DNA from: GCA-2729515 sp036336695
GTDB lineage: Bacteria; Myxococcota_A; UBA9160; SMWR01
DNA: 58,560 bases
Direction: 5' to 3'
Assembly: GCA_036336695.1 (NCBI GenBank)
Contig: JAYZFQ010000011.1
Coordinates: 1-58,560, forward strand
Shown: positions 56,677-58,560 of the stretch, piece by piece
How the letters are laid out: each line of letters begins with the position of its first letter
How positions within the stretch are numbered: position 1 is the first letter of the stretch
Notes under the pieces: model-generated
Told to the model about the DNA's origin: nothing
What the model saw: the letters and a program-made list of their open reading frames with translations, nothing else
The model's database searches: none
Translations under genes and position numbers: made by a program

Positions 56677-58179
56677 ATGTTGGATGTGATTCGGAAGGGA
56701 CAGCGCTGGCTGACCGCGCTCTTCGTCGTCGGGATCGGCAGCGTCTTCGTCGTCTACATGGGATTCGGAAGCCCGCTGCAGCCGGCCGGGGACGCGATCG
56801 TGACCGCCGGCCACTTCCAGATCGGCCCCCAGGAATTCCTGCGCAGCCGGCAGTCGATGGAGCAGCGCTTCCGGGACGCCTTCGGCGAGAGCTTCGACGC
56901 CGACAAGCTGTCCGAAACCATCGACAACAACACGGCGGTGGAACTCCAGCAGCGCGCGATCCTGGCCCTCGAGGCCGAAGGACTCGGTCTGACCGTCGCC
57001 AAGGAAGAGGTGGAACGGGAACTCCTGGCGTACGAGGGCCTGCGCGACGGGTCGGGCAACTTCAGCCGCGAGGCCTACGAAAACTGGATCTACCAGGAAT
57101 TTGGGAGCGAGCGGTTGTTTCGCGAGCAGCAACGCCGCACGGCCCTTGCGGACAAGCTCGCTGTGCTCCTCTACGGGCAGGCCTCGGTCAGCGAGCGGGA
57201 GGCTCGCGACGCTGCGGTGAGCGCGCTCGAGGAAATCAAGGTGGCCTTCCCGGTCATCGACGGCAGGAACGAAACGCTGGAACGAGACGACGCGGCAGTC
57301 GCCGCGTATCGCGACGCCCACGGGTCCGAAATCGCCGAGCTGTACGAAGAGCGACGGGACCAGTTCGACGTGCCCGAGCAGGCACTGGCGCGGCACATCC
57401 TCGTACGCGTGCCGGTGGACGCCAGCGAGGCGGACGTGCAGACCCTCGAAGCCCTGGCGCGAGAGCACCGCCAGCGAGTGCTGGACGGCGAGGAGTTCAC
57501 CGCCGTCGCGGGCGAGGTGAGCGAAGACGCCGGAACCGCTGCCAACGGCGGCAGCCTCGGCTGGTTCCGGCGGGGCCAGATGGTCCCGGAGTTCGACGCG
57601 GCGGCGTTCTCCCTCGAACTCGGCACTCTCTCGGAACCCATCAAGACCAGCTACGGATTCCACGTCATCGAGGTCCAGGACCGCAAGGACGCCGAGCAGA
57701 AAAGCCTCGCCGAGGTCCAGGACGACCTCGCCTTCGAGTTGCTCGAAAAGGAGGCCCGCCAGGACCGGGCGCGCGCCATCGCGGAGCAGGTCGCCGCAGC
57801 GGTGCGCACCGGCCAGACGCTCGAGACCGCCGCCCGGGACGCCGAACTCACCCTCGAGCGCACGAGTTGGATCAAACGGCGGCCCGACGGTTTCGTGCCG
57901 GGTCTCGGTGCCGCGCCGGAGCTGCTGACGACGGCCTTCACCCTCGAACCGGGAGAAAGCTCGGACCGCGTGTTCCCGGTCGGCGAGCGCCTCGCGCTGG
58001 TCCAGGTCCTCGAGCGCCGGGGACCCGACGAAGCGCAGATCGAAGAGTCCCTGGAAGTCCAGCGGCAGCGCATCGAACAGCAGAAGCGGACGGCGCTCAT
58101 CCAGACCTGGATCGATCACCGACGCGCGGACCTCGAGGCCAGCGGCGAACTGGGCGTGAACCTCCGGTCCCTGAACTGA
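56677..58179 (+). CDS. Membrane-anchored SurA/PpiD-type peptidyl-prolyl isomerase
   Basis: A 500-residue chaperone with an N-terminal anchor (WLTALFVVGIGSVFVVYMGF, about 11-30). A SurA_N-like helical region follows (about 35-185), then one parvulin domain (about 235-345; ALARHILVRVPVDASEADVQ, ANGGSLGWFRRGQMVPEFDA, TSYGFHVIEVQDRK) and a C-terminal helical tail. The order (anchor, SurA_N, parvulin, C-terminal) is that of PpiD-like periplasmic folding factors. ATG at 56677 has GGAGGGG upstream. Divergent from mreB; it ends 15 bp from the convergent folE stop. Confidence 0.88.
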   Translation: MLDVIRKGQRWLTALFVVGIGSVFVVYMGFGSPLQPAGDAIVTAGHFQIGPQEFLRSRQSMEQRFRDAFGESFDADKLSETIDNNTAVELQQRAILALEAEGLGLTVAKEEVERELLAYEGLRDGSGNFSREAYENWIYQEFGSERLFREQQRRTALADKLAVLLYGQASVSEREARDAAVSALEEIKVAFPVIDGRNETLERDDAAVAAYRDAHGSEIAELYEERRDQFDVPEQALARHILVRVPVDASEADVQTLEALAREHRQRVLDGEEFTAVAGEVSEDAGTAANGGSLGWFRRGQMVPEFDAAAFSLELGTLSEPIKTSYGFHVIEVQDRKDAEQKSLAEVQDDLAFELLEKEARQDRARAIAEQVAAAVRTGQTLETAARDAELTLERTSWIKRRPDGFVPGLGAAPELLTTAFTLEPGESSDRVFPVGERLALVQVLERRGPDEAQIEESLEVQRQRIEQQKRTALIQTWIDHRRADLEASGELGVNLRSLN

Positions 58180-58194
58180 ACCGGCGCCGGGAGC

Positions 58195-58560
58195 CTAGGC
58201 GAAAGAAGGCTTCTGGTGCCGAAGCAGTTCCATGAACTCGGAGCGGGTCTTCGGATCCGACTCGAACTCGCCCCGCAGTGAACTGGTGATCGCGGACGCG
58301 TTCTGCTGGGAAACCCCCCGCATCATCATGCAGAGATGGATCGCCTCGACGACGACAGCGACCCCCTTCGGCTTGAGCACGTCCTGGAGGATCGACGCGA
58401 TCTCCTGGGTCAGGCGCTCCTGCACCTGGAGGCGGCGCGCAAACATCTCCACGAGGCGCGGAATCTTCGAAAGGCCCAGGACCTTCCCGTTCGGGATATA
58501 GGCGACGTGCGCTCGCCCGAAGAAAGGCAGCATGTGGTGCTCGCACAGGCTGTAGACCTC
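58195..58560 (-). CDS. folE: GTP cyclohydrolase I, C-terminal part (continues past the window)
   Basis: The last 121 codons of FolE; the 5' end lies beyond base 58560. The zinc and active-site segment EVYSLCEHHMLPFFGRAHVA (Cys and two His) is followed by YIPNGKVLGLSKIPRLVEMF, LTQEIASILQDVL, VVVEAIHLCMMMRGV (second zinc cysteine) and TSSLRGEFESDPKTRSEFM. It converts GTP to dihydroneopterin triphosphate for folate. The coverage is enough to see all zinc ligands, so this part is intact. Confidence 0.95.
   Translation of the reverse strand, partial: EVYSLCEHHMLPFFGRAHVAYIPNGKVLGLSKIPRLVEMFARRLQVQERLTQEIASILQDVLKPKGVAVVVEAIHLCMMMRGVSQQNASAITSSLRGEFESDPKTRSEFMELLRHQKPSFA

Noticed and set aside
1..58560. 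tRNA, rRNA, CRISPR arrays, insertion sequences, phage attachment sites.
   Set aside because: No cloverleaf-like or rRNA sequence, regularly spaced repeats, transposase or integrase genes, or flanking direct repeats were seen on either strand.

Overview
The window is GC-rich, densely coded DNA from one chromosome segment. I see no insertion sequence, integrase, rRNA, tRNA or CRISPR array. LpxD, GmhA, an MreBCD/PBP2/RodA set, a parvulin-type periplasmic chaperone and a lipoprotein signal all indicate a Gram-negative cell. The gene content (DUF2855, DUF7064-type protein, many crotonase/VOC/amidohydrolase/cyclase genes, an RNase HII with a GMG motif) suggests a former-Deltaproteobacteria lineage such as Myxococcota or Desulfobacterota_B. 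That placement is an inference from family content, not a measurement.

Layout. (1) 1-4.7 kb, minus strand: a catabolic-looking group with a DUF2855 fragment, a lipoate-ligase-like protein, an FAD oxidoreductase, a DUF7064-type protein and a cytochrome P450. (2) 4.8-8.7 kb: a REC-GGDEF-EAL regulator divergent from recQ. (3) 8.7-15.7 kb: a D-2-hydroxyacid dehydrogenase, a metal-dependent hydrolase, two cyclase-family hydrolases placed tail to tail, an aminoglycoside-phosphotransferase-like kinase and an amidohydrolase lipoprotein. (4) 15.7-26.4 kb: a lipid kinase, bolA, a spermidine-synthase-like methyltransferase, two crotonases, a VOC protein, an ABC-F ATPase, a GT39-like membrane protein, a D-aminoacylase-like enzyme and egtD. 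(5) 26.4-28.2 kb: ECF sigma factor, anti-sigma factor and secreted protein. (6) 28.2-37.9 kb: polA, acyl carrier protein, TetR, gamma-carbonic anhydrase, cysK, truD, rnhB, lpxD and a universal stress protein. (7) 37.9-41.8 kb: aldehyde dehydrogenase, a CBS protein and two uncharacterised genes. (8) 41.8-47.6 kb: a tightly overlapped heme operon (hemX-like, hemA, hemC, cobA-hemD fusion, hemB, DUF4177-like). (9) 47.6-50.9 kb: gmhA with an uncharacterised protein and a macrodomain protein, then trxA and a HAD phosphatase. (10) 51-56.5 kb: rodA, mrdA, mreD, mreC, mreB. (11) 56.7-58.6 kb: a SurA/PpiD-like chaperone and the end of folE.

The least conventional signals are non-coding. Two intergenic copies of a ~140-bp element (15770-15911 plus, 26407-26546 minus) share several short blocks and each ends in an intrinsic terminator whose stem sequence differs between copies, so they may be a small-RNA family or an intergenic repeat. 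Eight genes have a TANNNT hexamer only 6-8 nt before the start codon and no Shine-Dalgarno sequence, which suggests leaderless mRNAs. A 67-bp tandem duplication of the 3' end of a membrane-protein gene lies just upstream of the ABC-F gene. Many operon junctions use ATGA or GTGA 4-base overlaps. No intergenic stretch exceeds 300 bp.
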